Shown: positions 33,892 to 42,194 of the stretch, piece after piece | Layout: the number at the start of each line of letters is the position of its first letter | Numbering within the stretch: the stretch's first letter is position 1 | Made by a program: the position numbers and the translations under genes | The notes under the pieces: generated by a model | What the model saw: the letters and a program-made list of their open reading frames with translations, nothing else | Databases searched by the model: none | Told to the model about the DNA's origin: nothing | NCBI RefSeq assembly: GCF_003096655.1 | Contig: NZ_QEKQ01000004.1 | Location: 124,001-188,000, forward strand | Origin: Tamilnaduibacter salinus | GTDB taxonomy: Bacteria; Pseudomonadota; Gammaproteobacteria; Pseudomonadales; Oleiphilaceae | Direction of reading: 5' to 3' | Length of the DNA: 64,000 nucleotides

Positions 33892-35838
33892 ATGCTGACG
33901 ATATCCGATCTGAGTGTACAACGCGGCGGCCAATGGCTGCTAGAAGGCACGAGTGCCATCATCCAGCCCGGACAACGTGTCGGTGTCGTGGGGGCCAACG
34001 GAGCGGGCAAGTCGAGCCTGTTCCAGCTGATTCGCGGCGAGTTGGCCGCCGAGGCCGGGCAGGTCTCGCTGCCCGGAGGCTGCCGGATTGCCCACATGGC
34101 CCAGGAAGTTCACGCCACCGACCGCTCCGCCCGGGATTTTGTTCTCGATGGCGATGTGGACCTTCGGGCGCTGGAAGCGCGCCTGGCGGACGCCGAGGCC
34201 CGGGGCGATGATCACGCCCAGGCCCGTCTGCACGGCGATCTGGATCTTCACGATGCCTGGTCGGCGCCCCGGAGGGCAGAGCAGCTGATCCGCGGCCTGG
34301 GCTTCGCCGATACCGATGTGGACCGGCCCGTATCGTCCTTCTCCGGTGGCTGGCGCATCCGGCTCAACCTCGCGCAGGCGCTCATGCGCCCGTCCGACAT
34401 GATGCTGCTGGACGAGCCCACCAACCACCTGGATCTCGACGCCTGCCTCTGGCTGGAGAACTGGCTACGCCGCTACGACGGGACGCTGCTGTTCATCTCC
34501 CACGACCGGGACTTCATGGACCGGGTTGCCACCCACGTCATGCACTTCGATCAACGCGCGCTGACCCTGTACACGGGCAACTACTCGGCGTTCGAAGATC
34601 AGCGACGCGAGCGGCTGGCGCGCCAGCAGGCCGAGTACGAACGCCAGCAGGACCGGATTGCCGAAATCGAACGGTTTGTGAATCGCTTCCGGGCCCAGGC
34701 CAACAAGGCCAAGGCCGCCCAGAGCCGGCTCAAGGCGCTGGAGCGGATGGAGAAAATTGCGCCGGCCCATGTGGACTCGCCCTTCGAGTTCCGGTTTCCG
34801 GACCCGGAGCGCATCAGCAACCCGCTGCTGTCCATCCGTCGTGGCGCCGTCGGTTACGGGGACTCGGTGATTCTGGATGGCATCGGGCTGACCCTGCTGC
34901 CGGGCAGTCGTCTGGCGCTGCTGGGGCCGAACGGTGCCGGTAAATCCACGCTGATGGAAGCCCTGCTGGGCGGTGACACCTTACTGAAAGGCGACCGTAT
35001 CGAGGGCGAGCACCTGTCGATCGGCTATTTTGCCCAGCACCAGCTGGAGTTTCTGGACCTGTCGGCCAGTCCGTTCACGCATCTGCAGCGTCTGGCACCA
35101 ACCGCCTCGGACCAGAGCATCCGGAACTTTCTCGGTGGCTTCGGTTTCCGGGGGGACGACGCACTGGCCTCCATTGAGAACTGTTCCGGTGGCGAGAAGG
35201 CCCGGCTGGCGCTGGCCATCATCGCCTGGCAGAAGCCCAACCTGCTGTTGATGGACGAGCCCACGAACCACCTGGATCTGGAGATGCGCCAGGCCCTGAC
35301 CGAGGCGCTTCAGATGTTCGAGGGCGCGGTGATCATCGTCTCCCACGACCGTCACCTGCTGCGCAATACCGTGGATCAGTTCCTGATGGTCCACGAGGGG
35401 CAGCTGAAGGAGTACGACGGCGATCTGGACGACTACGAGCGCTGGCTGGCCGAGCGGCGCATTGACGATCACCGGGCACCGCGACGGACGGTCGAAGAGG
35501 GTGCCGCGTCAAATCAAACCGGGGCGACCGGTGCGGAAAGCGCGGACGACCGCAAAGCCCGAAAACGCGCCCAGGCCGACATCCGCAAGTCCATGAGCCC
35601 ATACCGCAAGGAACAGCAGGCGCTCGAGAAGAAAATGGACACCCGGCAGGCCCGGCTCAAGGAACTGGAAGACACGCTCGCCGACCCGACGCTCTATGAC
35701 GACGATCGCAAGCACGATCTCAAAGCCGCGCTTGCAGAGCAGGGCGACCTTAAGAGTGAGCTGGAATCACTGGAGATGAGCTGGCTGGAGGTCAGTGAGA
35801 CGCTGGAGTCGATGGAGGCCGAGCTGGAAGCGGTGTAG
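33892..35838 (+). CDS. yheS: ABC-F family ATPase YheS
   Basis: The 648-residue protein has two ABC ATPase domains and no membrane part, as in ABC-F translation factors that act at the ribosome. The first domain has GANGAGKS, FSGGWRIRLNLAQAL and LLDEPTNHLDLD. The second has GPNGAGKS, CSGGEKARLALAI and LMDEPTNHLDL. The linker arm YERQQDRIAEIERFVNRFRAQANKAKAAQSR joins them, and the tail is a charged coiled coil. Similarity runs along the whole of E. coli YheS, not Uup or EttA. Seventeen bases after the stop lies a 169-bp repeat. Confidence 0.93.
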   Translation: MLTISDLSVQRGGQWLLEGTSAIIQPGQRVGVVGANGAGKSSLFQLIRGELAAEAGQVSLPGGCRIAHMAQEVHATDRSARDFVLDGDVDLRALEARLADAEARGDDHAQARLHGDLDLHDAWSAPRRAEQLIRGLGFADTDVDRPVSSFSGGWRIRLNLAQALMRPSDMMLLDEPTNHLDLDACLWLENWLRRYDGTLLFISHDRDFMDRVATHVMHFDQRALTLYTGNYSAFEDQRRERLARQQAEYERQQDRIAEIERFVNRFRAQANKAKAAQSRLKALERMEKIAPAHVDSPFEFRFPDPERISNPLLSIRRGAVGYGDSVILDGIGLTLLPGSRLALLGPNGAGKSTLMEALLGGDTLLKGDRIEGEHLSIGYFAQHQLEFLDLSASPFTHLQRLAPTASDQSIRNFLGGFGFRGDDALASIENCSGGEKARLALAIIAWQKPNLLLMDEPTNHLDLEMRQALTEALQMFEGAVIIVSHDRHLLRNTVDQFLMVHEGQLKEYDGDLDDYERWLAERRIDDHRAPRRTVEEGAASNQTGATGAESADDRKARKRAQADIRKSMSPYRKEQQALEKKMDTRQARLKELEDTLADPTLYDDDRKHDLKAALAEQGDLKSELESLEMSWLEVSETLESMEAELEAV

Positions 35839-35854
35839 CCACCGATCCAGGGGG

Positions 35855-36023
35855 CTAGGAGTCTGCGCGGTAGAAAGTCGCACCGCTGCGACCGCCCCAC
35901 TGCGGTCCCTTTTGAGCGCTCATTTTCGTTACATAGAACCACTATGCGCCTCAAATGACCGTCAAAATGGCCTCGCAGTGGGACGATCTCGCCTGGCACG
36001 ATTTCTGCCGCGCAGACTCCTAG
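35855..36023 (+). repeat. 169-bp imperfect palindrome, copy 2
   Basis: Same length, orientation and ends as copy 1, with a few substitutions (for example AGAAAG for AGAAAT next to the left end). It lies in the convergent gap between yheS and ppx and touches neither gene. The bases to its right include another TAGCCGAACAT-type repeat (36043-36053). Confidence 0.9.
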
Positions 36024-36103
36024 CAAACGGTTCCGATCTCAAATGTTCGGCTACGTTGTTGCCTGACCCTGGCGAATGTCCGACGTTAATCTCAACCCAC
36101 TCG

Positions 36104-37609
36104 TCAGAATGTCAGCTCAAACCCCTGCTTCGTCAGATAGTCGGCTTCACTGACCAGATCCGCGCGGGTCAGCGGGCGCTCATCGAGCCAGCCGTCGCGG
36201 AAGCCGATATCGATTTTCTGTTTTTTGACGTCAATCCGGACGCCTTCGGGTTGCTCACCGGATCGTGGATGCTGGAGCAACACGCCGAGGCGGACGAGGA
36301 CGCAGAGCCGTTTCATACGATCCAGCTCGTCCTTCTCGCAGCCCTCAAAGACGGCATCGGTGAATTTGCGGCGATGCCCGCGCACCAGTGTGGCCAGTTC
36401 CTGCTGGGCCTGCTTGGAGAAGCCTGGCAGGTCGGAGTAGCGCAGCAGGTAAGCGCCGTGTTTGTGGTACTGGGAGTGGGAAATGGTCAGGCCGATCTCA
36501 TGCAGCCGGCAGGCCCAGCGCAGGAGCCCCTCATCGTGGTCGTTATCCAGCCCCCAGTCCGTCGCCAACTCCCGCCAGACGGTGATAGCGGTTTCCTCGA
36601 CGGCGCGGGCGTGCCGGCGGTCCACGTCATATCGCCCCTGCAGCGCCTGGACCGTTCGTTCGCGAACGTCTTCGTGCTGGATACGGCCCATGATGTCGTA
36701 GAGCAGACCCTCGCGGAGTGCGCCATCGGCGTAAGTCAGTCGTTCGATGCCCAGCGATTCACAAGCCGCGTAGAGAATCACGAAACCGGCCGGGAAAATG
36801 CTCTGGCGTTCTTCCTTGACGCCGAGCTCGCTCAGCTTCTCGACTTTTCCAAGATCAATCAGCTTCTCACGCAGCTGTTTCAGCGACTCAAACGTGATGC
36901 CTTCACTGGTCAGGCCGAGGGTCTCCACCACTGAGGCAATCGCCTTGATCGAACCGGACGAGCCGACGGCGTTTTTCCAGCCACTGCCGATGAATCGATG
37001 GCGGATGTTGAGCAGTTCCTGAGACGCATGGGTCAGCGCCTTGTCCATCTGCTTGCGCTTGATCTTGCCGTCCGGGAAGTAGCGGTTGCGGAATGACACA
37101 CAGCCCATGTGCAGGCTGTCCAGCTCCTGGGCTTCAAACTGCTCGCCGATGATGAACTCGGTGCTGCCGCCGCCGATGTCCACCACGAGTCGCCGTCCGG
37201 CGTCATCGGAGAGGGTGTGGGAGACGCCGAGATACACCAGTCGGGCTTCCTCGCGACCGGCGATGATGTCGACGGGGACACCGAGGATTTCTTCGGCCCG
37301 ATCGGTGAACTGCTGGGCATTGCGGGCGACCCGCAGGGCGTTGGTGCCGACTACCTGGACCGAGTCCGGTCGCATTCCCTCGAGGCGCTGCGCGAACCGC
37401 TCCAGACAGGCCAGTGCCCGCTCCTGGGCCTCTTCGGTCAGCCGGTTGCGTTCGTCGAGGCCAGCGCCGAGCTGCACCTTCTCGCCCATTTTCTCAAGAG
37501 TGCGTATTTCTCCGTGGATTCGGCGCGCGATGACCATGTGGAAGCTGTTGGAGCCAAGGTCAATGGCGGCCAGAAGCTCCGGGGCGGGCGCGGTGTCGGG
37601 AGGCGTCAC
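36104..37609 (-). CDS. ppx: Exopolyphosphatase
   Basis: The 501-residue protein has the Ppx/GppA actin-like fold: LLAAIDLGSNSFHMVIARR, VVDIGGGSTEFIIG and GSSGSIKAIASVVE. An HD-like domain (LLRWACRLHEIGLTISHSQYHKHGAYLL) and a C-terminal domain follow. It removes terminal phosphate from polyphosphate. The N-terminus fits a GTG at 37609 with AGAGGA upstream; in-frame ATG at 37723 lies inside a repeat element and is rejected. Length and KHGAYLLRYSDLPGF favour Ppx over GppA. Confidence 0.92.
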   Translation of the reverse strand: MTPPDTAPAPELLAAIDLGSNSFHMVIARRIHGEIRTLEKMGEKVQLGAGLDERNRLTEEAQERALACLERFAQRLEGMRPDSVQVVGTNALRVARNAQQFTDRAEEILGVPVDIIAGREEARLVYLGVSHTLSDDAGRRLVVDIGGGSTEFIIGEQFEAQELDSLHMGCVSFRNRYFPDGKIKRKQMDKALTHASQELLNIRHRFIGSGWKNAVGSSGSIKAIASVVETLGLTSEGITFESLKQLREKLIDLGKVEKLSELGVKEERQSIFPAGFVILYAACESLGIERLTYADGALREGLLYDIMGRIQHEDVRERTVQALQGRYDVDRRHARAVEETAITVWRELATDWGLDNDHDEGLLRWACRLHEIGLTISHSQYHKHGAYLLRYSDLPGFSKQAQQELATLVRGHRRKFTDAVFEGCEKDELDRMKRLCVLVRLGVLLQHPRSGEQPEGVRIDVKKQKIDIGFRDGWLDERPLTRADLVSEADYLTKQGFELTF

Positions 37610-37688
37610 AGCGGTTGAAATCCTCTTTTCCGGCCTTACGTCAGTGGACAGAGCGCGACATGATCGGGCTCCGGGGGTGTGGGCTCTA

Positions 37689-37953
37689 AGGAAGTGCTGA
37701 TCAATCCCCGCATGCCTCTGCAAGGTCTGAAGCGTGCAGAAGCAAGGCGCCGTTCGCCGGGAAGGGTCATTCCCTTTCCAAGGACGGGAACTCCGCTTAT
37801 GCGCGCTTCAGGCCTTGCCCGGAGGGGCCCCGGGACGAGCTCAGTCTCTGCGTTGCGTTCGTTCGACAGGCAACCAGCCTGCCTTCGCGACCGCGCCTTG
37901 AGCCTGAACTCGTCCCGGAGCCAGAGGCACGCGGGGATTAATCAGCACTTCCT
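37689..37953. mobile_element. 265-bp element with 32-bp terminal inverted repeats (MITE-like)
   Basis: The left end 37689-37720 begins AGGAAGTGCTGATCAATC. The right end 37922-37953 is its complement with only two mismatches in 32 bp. No open frame encodes a transposase. It lies between the divergent ppx and trxA genes. The remaining 190 bp before trxA contain only promoter-like AT-rich sequence and a small hairpin (GCGCCTCGCGAAGGCGC). Confidence 0.75.
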
Positions 37954-38146
37954 CAATGCGCCAACTATAAGCGAAGAATCGCCGGGCTGTCAGCCATCGC
38001 GGTGCGCGCCGCCATGATGGCATTTCGGGACTTCACGACCGATAGACAGATCGCGTAAAGTGTAGAGCCATTAACGATAAGCCAGACGGCTTCCATTCGG
38101 AACACCGCGCCTCGCGAAGGCGCCGCCAAATGCGGGTAGATGACCA

Positions 38147-38473
38147 ATGAGCGAAAACATTGTCAGCGTCACCGACGCTTCTTTTGATCAGGAAGTCCTC
38201 CAGTCCGACACACCGGTCCTCGTGGACTACTGGGCCGAGTGGTGCGGTCCGTGCAAGATGATCGCCCCGGTTCTGGAGGAGATCGCCGACGAATACGACG
38301 GCAAGCTCAAGATCTGCAAGCTGAACATCGACGAGAACGAGCAGACGCCGCCCCGTTTCAACATCCGTGGCATTCCCACGCTGATGCTGTTCAAGGACGG
38401 CAACGTGGATGCGACGAAGGTGGGCGCACTGTCCAAGTCTCAGCTGGCGGCGTTCCTCGACAGCAATCTCTGA
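38147..38473 (+). CDS. trxA: Thioredoxin 1
   Basis: The 108-residue protein has the thioredoxin fold and redox motif W32-C-G-P-C36, followed by the cis-proline loop GIPTLMLF. It reduces cytoplasmic disulfides, including those of ribonucleotide reductase. The length equals E. coli TrxA. In many relatives trxA precedes rho; here the molybdenum cofactor genes lie between them. A strong terminator follows. Confidence 0.97.
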   Translation: MSENIVSVTDASFDQEVLQSDTPVLVDYWAEWCGPCKMIAPVLEEIADEYDGKLKICKLNIDENEQTPPRFNIRGIPTLMLFKDGNVDATKVGALSKSQLAAFLDSNL

Positions 38474-38496
38474 TTGCCGTCATGATGCCGTTGAAC

Positions 38497-38534
38497 AAAA
38501 AGCCGCGCGGGGGCGACCCTGGCGCGGCTTTTTT
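38497..38534 (+). terminator. Terminator after trxA
   Basis: AGCCGCGC (38501-38508) pairs with GCGCGGCT (38522-38529), with A before and six T after. Confidence 0.9.
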
Positions 38535-38551
38535 GTGCCCGGAGTGGAGCG

Positions 38552-39127
38552 ATGCGGGACGTTGAACTGACCGGTCTGCTCCTGGCCGGCGGCGAGGCGC
38601 GCCGGCTGGGGGGACGGGATAAAGGCCTTGTCCGCTGGCAGGGTGAGCCGATGGCGGCGGCGGTGGTTCGGGCGATGCGACCGCTGGTGGCTTCGGTTGT
38701 GGTCAGTGCGAACCGGTCCCGGGCCGACTACGAGGCGCTGGCGGACGCCGTGGTGGCGGATCCGGCGGACTGGTCGTGGTGCGGGCCGTTGGCTGGGTTG
38801 CTGGCCGGGCTGAGAGGCGCGCGATCCCGTGGCGCGTCGGCGGTGCTGGTGTCGCCCTGCGACACGCCCTCGGTCACCGTGGACCTGTTTGAGCGGTTGC
38901 TGAGTGCCTGGCGGTGTGCTCCGGAGCGAGCCGTGTTTGCCCGAGCGGACCGGGATCATCCGCTTCACGGGGTTTATCCCGTGTCTGTGATTCCCGTTCT
39001 TGAGGAGGCACTGTTGGACGGTGAGCGACGGGTTATGGCGTTTACCCGGTCGATTGATGCAGCGCCAGTGGATGTGCTGGACGCGGTCGACCAGTTGCGC
39101 AACCGGAACCGGCCCGAGGACTTCTAA
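38552..39127 (+). CDS. mobA: Molybdenum cofactor guanylyltransferase
   Basis: The 191-residue nucleotidyltransferase joins GMP to molybdopterin, forming the guanine dinucleotide cofactor used by DMSO-reductase-family enzymes. The nucleotide-binding N-terminus is LLLAGGEARRLGGRDKGLVRW. VVADPADWSWCGPLAGLLAGL and SPCDTPSVTVDLF are the other family markers. GGAG lies upstream of the ATG. The gene faces moaE-moaD-moeA-moaB, its pathway partners, across a 169-bp repeat. Confidence 0.92.
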   Translation: MRDVELTGLLLAGGEARRLGGRDKGLVRWQGEPMAAAVVRAMRPLVASVVVSANRSRADYEALADAVVADPADWSWCGPLAGLLAGLRGARSRGASAVLVSPCDTPSVTVDLFERLLSAWRCAPERAVFARADRDHPLHGVYPVSVIPVLEEALLDGERRVMAFTRSIDAAPVDVLDAVDQLRNRNRPEDF

Positions 39128-39149
39128 CCACCTAATATTCAGAGGTTCC

Positions 39150-39318
39150 CCGGGCGTCTGCGCGGTAGAAATCGTGCCAGGCGAGATCGTCCCACTGCGA
39201 GGCCATTTTGATGGTCATTTGAGGCGCATAGTGGTTCTATGTAACGACAATGAGCGCTCAAAAGGGACCGCAGTGGGGCGGTCGTAGCGGTGCGACTTTC
39301 TACCGCGCAGACTCCTGG
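39150..39318 (-). repeat. 169-bp imperfect palindrome, copy 3 (inverted)
   Basis: This copy is in reverse orientation to copies 1 and 2, and its outer bases have diverged (CCGGGC in place of CTAGGA on the left, CTGG in place of CTAG on the right). It lies between the convergent mobA and moaE genes. The moaE reading frame runs into it and stops at the TAG of CGCGGTAG, 19 bases inside the element. Confidence 0.9.
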
Positions 39319-39761
39319 GACCATCGGTTGGCACGGGTTCGATCACTCTCCTTCTGCTCCACCCACTGCGACGACCCATCCCGGGTGATTTCTTTCTTCC
39401 AGAATGGCGCGTCCGTCTTGAGGGCGTCCATCAGGAATTCGCAGGCGGCGAAGGCGTCGTGGCGATGGGCGCTGGCAACGCCGACGAACACGATCGGGGC
39501 CCCCAGCGGCAGGGTGCCGACCCGGTGAACGATGCGCACGGCCTGAATCGACCAGCGCCCCCGGGCCTGCTGGACCAGCCCCTCGATGACCTGTTCGGTC
39601 ATGCCCGGGTAGTGTTCGAGGAACAGGGCCGTCACATCCTCCCGGTCCCCGCCGGCCCGGACCAGTCCGGTGAAGCTGGCAATGGCACCGGTCTCGCCTT
39701 CGGCATTGAGTGCCGCAATTTCTTCGCCGCTGTCGAATGGCGCTTCCTGCACGCGAATCAT
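39300..39761 (-). CDS. moaE: Molybdopterin synthase catalytic subunit
   Basis: The 153-residue protein pairs with MoaD to insert dithiolene sulfur into precursor Z. Family markers include TGAIASFTGLVR, LEHYPGMTE, IVHRVGTLPLGAPIVFVGVASAHRHDAF and the catalytic lysine segment FWKKE. E. coli MoaE ends soon after the equivalent of DRTRANRW; here six more residues (SQESAR) and the stop come from a 169-bp repeat. The insertion has therefore left a functional-looking protein. moaD begins three bases upstream of its start. Confidence 0.93.
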   Translation of the reverse strand: MIRVQEAPFDSGEEIAALNAEGETGAIASFTGLVRAGGDREDVTALFLEHYPGMTEQVIEGLVQQARGRWSIQAVRIVHRVGTLPLGAPIVFVGVASAHRHDAFAACEFLMDALKTDAPFWKKEITRDGSSQWVEQKESDRTRANRWSQESAR

Positions 39762-39763
39762 GG

Positions 39764-40024
39764 TCAGCCTCCCGTCACCGGCGGGAACAGGGCGACTTCA
39801 TCCCCGTCTCGCAGTCTCTGATCGCGCCCGGTCATGGTCTGGTTGACGGCAATCATCAGGCGCGGCTCCTCCGCGAGCGCCGTCCACGGCGCCCCTTCTG
39901 ATGTCAGTATGTGAATCAGCGCGTCGATGGTCTGATCGGCCGGCAGCGTCAGGGTTCGCTCGCCCGTTCCAATGGTTTCCCGCAGCCGGGCGAACAGGCG
40001 CAGGGTGATGGTGATGTCGCTCAT
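39764..40024 (-). CDS. moaD: Molybdopterin synthase sulfur carrier subunit
   Basis: The 86-residue ubiquitin-like protein ends in the required Gly-Gly (FPPVTGG), whose thiocarboxylate is the sulfur donor in molybdopterin synthesis. ITLRLFARLRETIG and the loop DGDEVALFPP are typical. Its ATG overlaps the moeA stop by four bases and its stop is two bases from the moaE start, so the four-gene operon is tightly coupled. Confidence 0.93.
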   Translation of the reverse strand: MSDITITLRLFARLRETIGTGERTLTLPADQTIDALIHILTSEGAPWTALAEEPRLMIAVNQTMTGRDQRLRDGDEVALFPPVTGG

Positions 40025-41241
40025 CGCAGTAACTCGCTGAACGGGTAGTAGGCCACCGGTTCGCCCCGGGCAATGGCCGTCTCCTCGGGCACCACGGCCA
40101 GTCCGTCCGCCCAGCAGGCGGAGCTGAGCATGCCGGAGCTCTGGTTGGGGTGCGGGACGAGAGCGGTTGTCTGGCCCTCGTTGTGGACCTGCACCCGAAG
40201 GTATTCCCGGCGCGGGGCCTGTCGGTCGTGGTCGAAGCCGGCCGGCAGGAACAATGGCTGGACCTGCGTGGGTGTCTGACCCCGAAGCTGGCGAATCAGC
40301 GGCGCAACGATCATCGCAAATGTCACCAGCACGGCGGCCGGGTTGCCGGGCAGGCCCAGCATTGGCGTGTCGTTGATCCATCCGGAGGCCAGCGGCTTGC
40401 CGGGTTTGATGGCCAGTCGCCACAGGTCGATTTGGCCCAGAGCGTCCATGGCGGTGCGCACATGGTCTTCGTCACCGACCGAGACACCACCACTGCTGAG
40501 GATCAGATCCGCCTCTCCGGCGGCCTGTTCCAGAGCGTGCCGGGTGTCGTCGAAGGTGTCCGCCACGTCGCCGGTATCGACAATCTCACAGCCCATGGCG
40601 TTGAGCAGGCCCCGGAAGGTGTCCCGGTTGGTGTTGTAGATGGCGCCCGGTGGTAGTGGGCGGCCCGGTGGTGTCAGTTCGTTGCCGGTTGTCAGGATGG
40701 CCACCCGGAGCGGGCGGCGGACGCTGACCTCGGCAATGCCAATGGATGCGAGCAGTCCGAGCTCCTGCGGCCGCAGCCGGGTGCCGGCGGCCAGCGCCTG
40801 TGCCCCCTGGGCGAGGTCCTGACCCCGGGGGCGGATGTTCTGGCCTGGGGTTGCGACGCGCTCGGTGGTCATGCCGGCCTCCGTAATCGTGGCGTGCTCC
40901 TGCATGACGACCGCATCCGCGCCGTCCGGAATGGTGGCGCCGGTGAAGATGCGGGCCACTGTTCCGGGTTCCAGCGGTGCGGGCGAGTCCCCGGCGGCGA
41001 TGCGCTGGCGAACCGGGCGAGGCGTGTTGCCCGATTCGCCGGAGCGGACGGCGTAGCCATCGACCGCGCTGTTGTCGGCGGGCGGGACGTCCATCGGAAC
41101 GGGGATGTCGTGGGCGAGGACGCGACCGAGGCCCTCTGACAGCGGGACGTTTTCCGCGGCGGGGGCGCGCACGGGCTCTGCCTGTTGCCTTATCCGGTCG
41201 AGGGCCTCATCGACCGGTGTGAGTCTGTCCGTCGGGGCCAT
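40021..41241 (-). CDS. moeA: Molybdopterin molybdenumtransferase
   Basis: The 406-residue protein inserts molybdate into adenylated molybdopterin. The DNSAVDGYAV loop, IFTGATIPDGADAVVMQE, ILTTGNEL, LSSGGVSVGDEDHVR and LPGNPAAVLVTF segments follow the MoeA order. Residue count matches E. coli MoeA. The gene directly follows moaB and overlaps moaD as ATGA. Confidence 0.95.
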   Translation of the reverse strand: MAPTDRLTPVDEALDRIRQQAEPVRAPAAENVPLSEGLGRVLAHDIPVPMDVPPADNSAVDGYAVRSGESGNTPRPVRQRIAAGDSPAPLEPGTVARIFTGATIPDGADAVVMQEHATITEAGMTTERVATPGQNIRPRGQDLAQGAQALAAGTRLRPQELGLLASIGIAEVSVRRPLRVAILTTGNELTPPGRPLPPGAIYNTNRDTFRGLLNAMGCEIVDTGDVADTFDDTRHALEQAAGEADLILSSGGVSVGDEDHVRTAMDALGQIDLWRLAIKPGKPLASGWINDTPMLGLPGNPAAVLVTFAMIVAPLIRQLRGQTPTQVQPLFLPAGFDHDRQAPRREYLRVQVHNEGQTTALVPHPNQSSGMLSSACWADGLAVVPEETAIARGEPVAYYPFSELLR

Positions 41242-41814
41242 TCAGGCACCCTCCGCGCCGGTGTCCAGCGCCTCGTCGATCCGGTGAAGCGGCCGGTCGG
41301 GCTTGCGGCTCAGCAACGCGGCGAAGTTGCAGGGGCGGAAGCGACTGTCGAGCTGGTCATGCACGATGCCTTCCCAGCCATCCCGGCAGGCGCCGGTGGA
41401 GCCGGGCAGGCAGAAGATGACGGTGTGATTGGCCAGTCCGGCCACGGCCCGGGACTGAATGGTGGATGAGCCAATGCCATCCACCGACAGGCGCCGGAAC
41501 TCCTCGCCGAAGCCGTCGATGGTCTTGTCGAACAGCGGCGCCACAGCCTCCGGCGTGCTGTCGCGCTCGTGAAAGCCGGTGCCACCGGTGATGAGGACCG
41601 CCTGGATGCCCGGGTCCGCGATCCAGCGTGCCACCAGCGCCCGCATCAGGTAGATGTCGTCGGGGAGCAGGCGACGGGCCACGACGCGGTGTCCGGCTGC
41701 ATTGGCCTGGTCGGTCAGGTACTGTCCGGAGCTGTCTTCCGCCGGGCCGCGACTGTCGGAGATGGTCAGAACGGCAATGTTGAGGGCCTGGAACGTGGTA
41801 TCGGTTGCCGGCAT
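41242..41814 (-). CDS. moaB: MoaB-type molybdopterin adenylyltransferase family protein
   Basis: The 190-residue protein has the MoaB/Mog fold: NIAVLTISDSRGPAEDSSGQYL, LITGGTGFHERDSTPEAV and the phosphate-binding FCLPGSTGAC. It should adenylate molybdopterin or aid that step. It is the first gene of the minus-strand operon, and its stop directly abuts the moeA ATG. Its promoter should lie within the 380-bp gap to rho. Confidence 0.92.
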   Translation of the reverse strand: MPATDTTFQALNIAVLTISDSRGPAEDSSGQYLTDQANAAGHRVVARRLLPDDIYLMRALVARWIADPGIQAVLITGGTGFHERDSTPEAVAPLFDKTIDGFGEEFRRLSVDGIGSSTIQSRAVAGLANHTVIFCLPGSTGACRDGWEGIVHDQLDSRFRPCNFAALLSRKPDRPLHRIDEALDTGAEGA

Positions 41815-42194
41815 GATCGGGCAGTTCCTTTGTTGTCTCAGGGAGTTACTACCAGTCTACGTCGGCCGCTTTGCTGTTGTATATCTCCGAAAAGAGGTAT
41901 TTCCTTGCATCACCTGCCAGAGTTGTCTATAAAGGCGGATACCTGCCGATGCTTCCAGTTGGAATCCCCTTGAATGGTCACAACCCGGGTGGTTCTTCCG
42001 GTCGACAGAGCAGGGGTAGTAATGGCCTGTTGAACTGCTATAATGCCCGCCATTGCTTCCATTGAGTCAAGCCGTATTGGCGCCCGCCTAACGGTTTCTG
42101 TCCCAGAATTGAAAAGCGTCAAGTGAGTTGTCAGGGGGCAACCCTGTCTTCGCGAACCTGACTGATATTCCACTCCGAACTGTCAAAACATTCT
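41815..42194. promoter_or_regulatory. Divergent moaB-rho intergenic region with long rho leader
   Basis: The 380-bp gap contains no gene. An extended -10, TGCTATAAT (42036-42044), points to rho and would give a leader of about 145 nt. This fits the autoregulated, Rho-attenuated leader known for rho in enterobacteria, but no direct similarity is claimed. The moaB-proximal half is AT-richer and should hold the opposite promoter. Confidence 0.6.

Noticed and set aside
35694-36026. Short open frames spanning the 169-bp repeats, with similar peptides in all three copies
   Set aside because: The shared peptide is a result of the repeated DNA. The frames cross foldback sequence and lack ribosome-binding sites.
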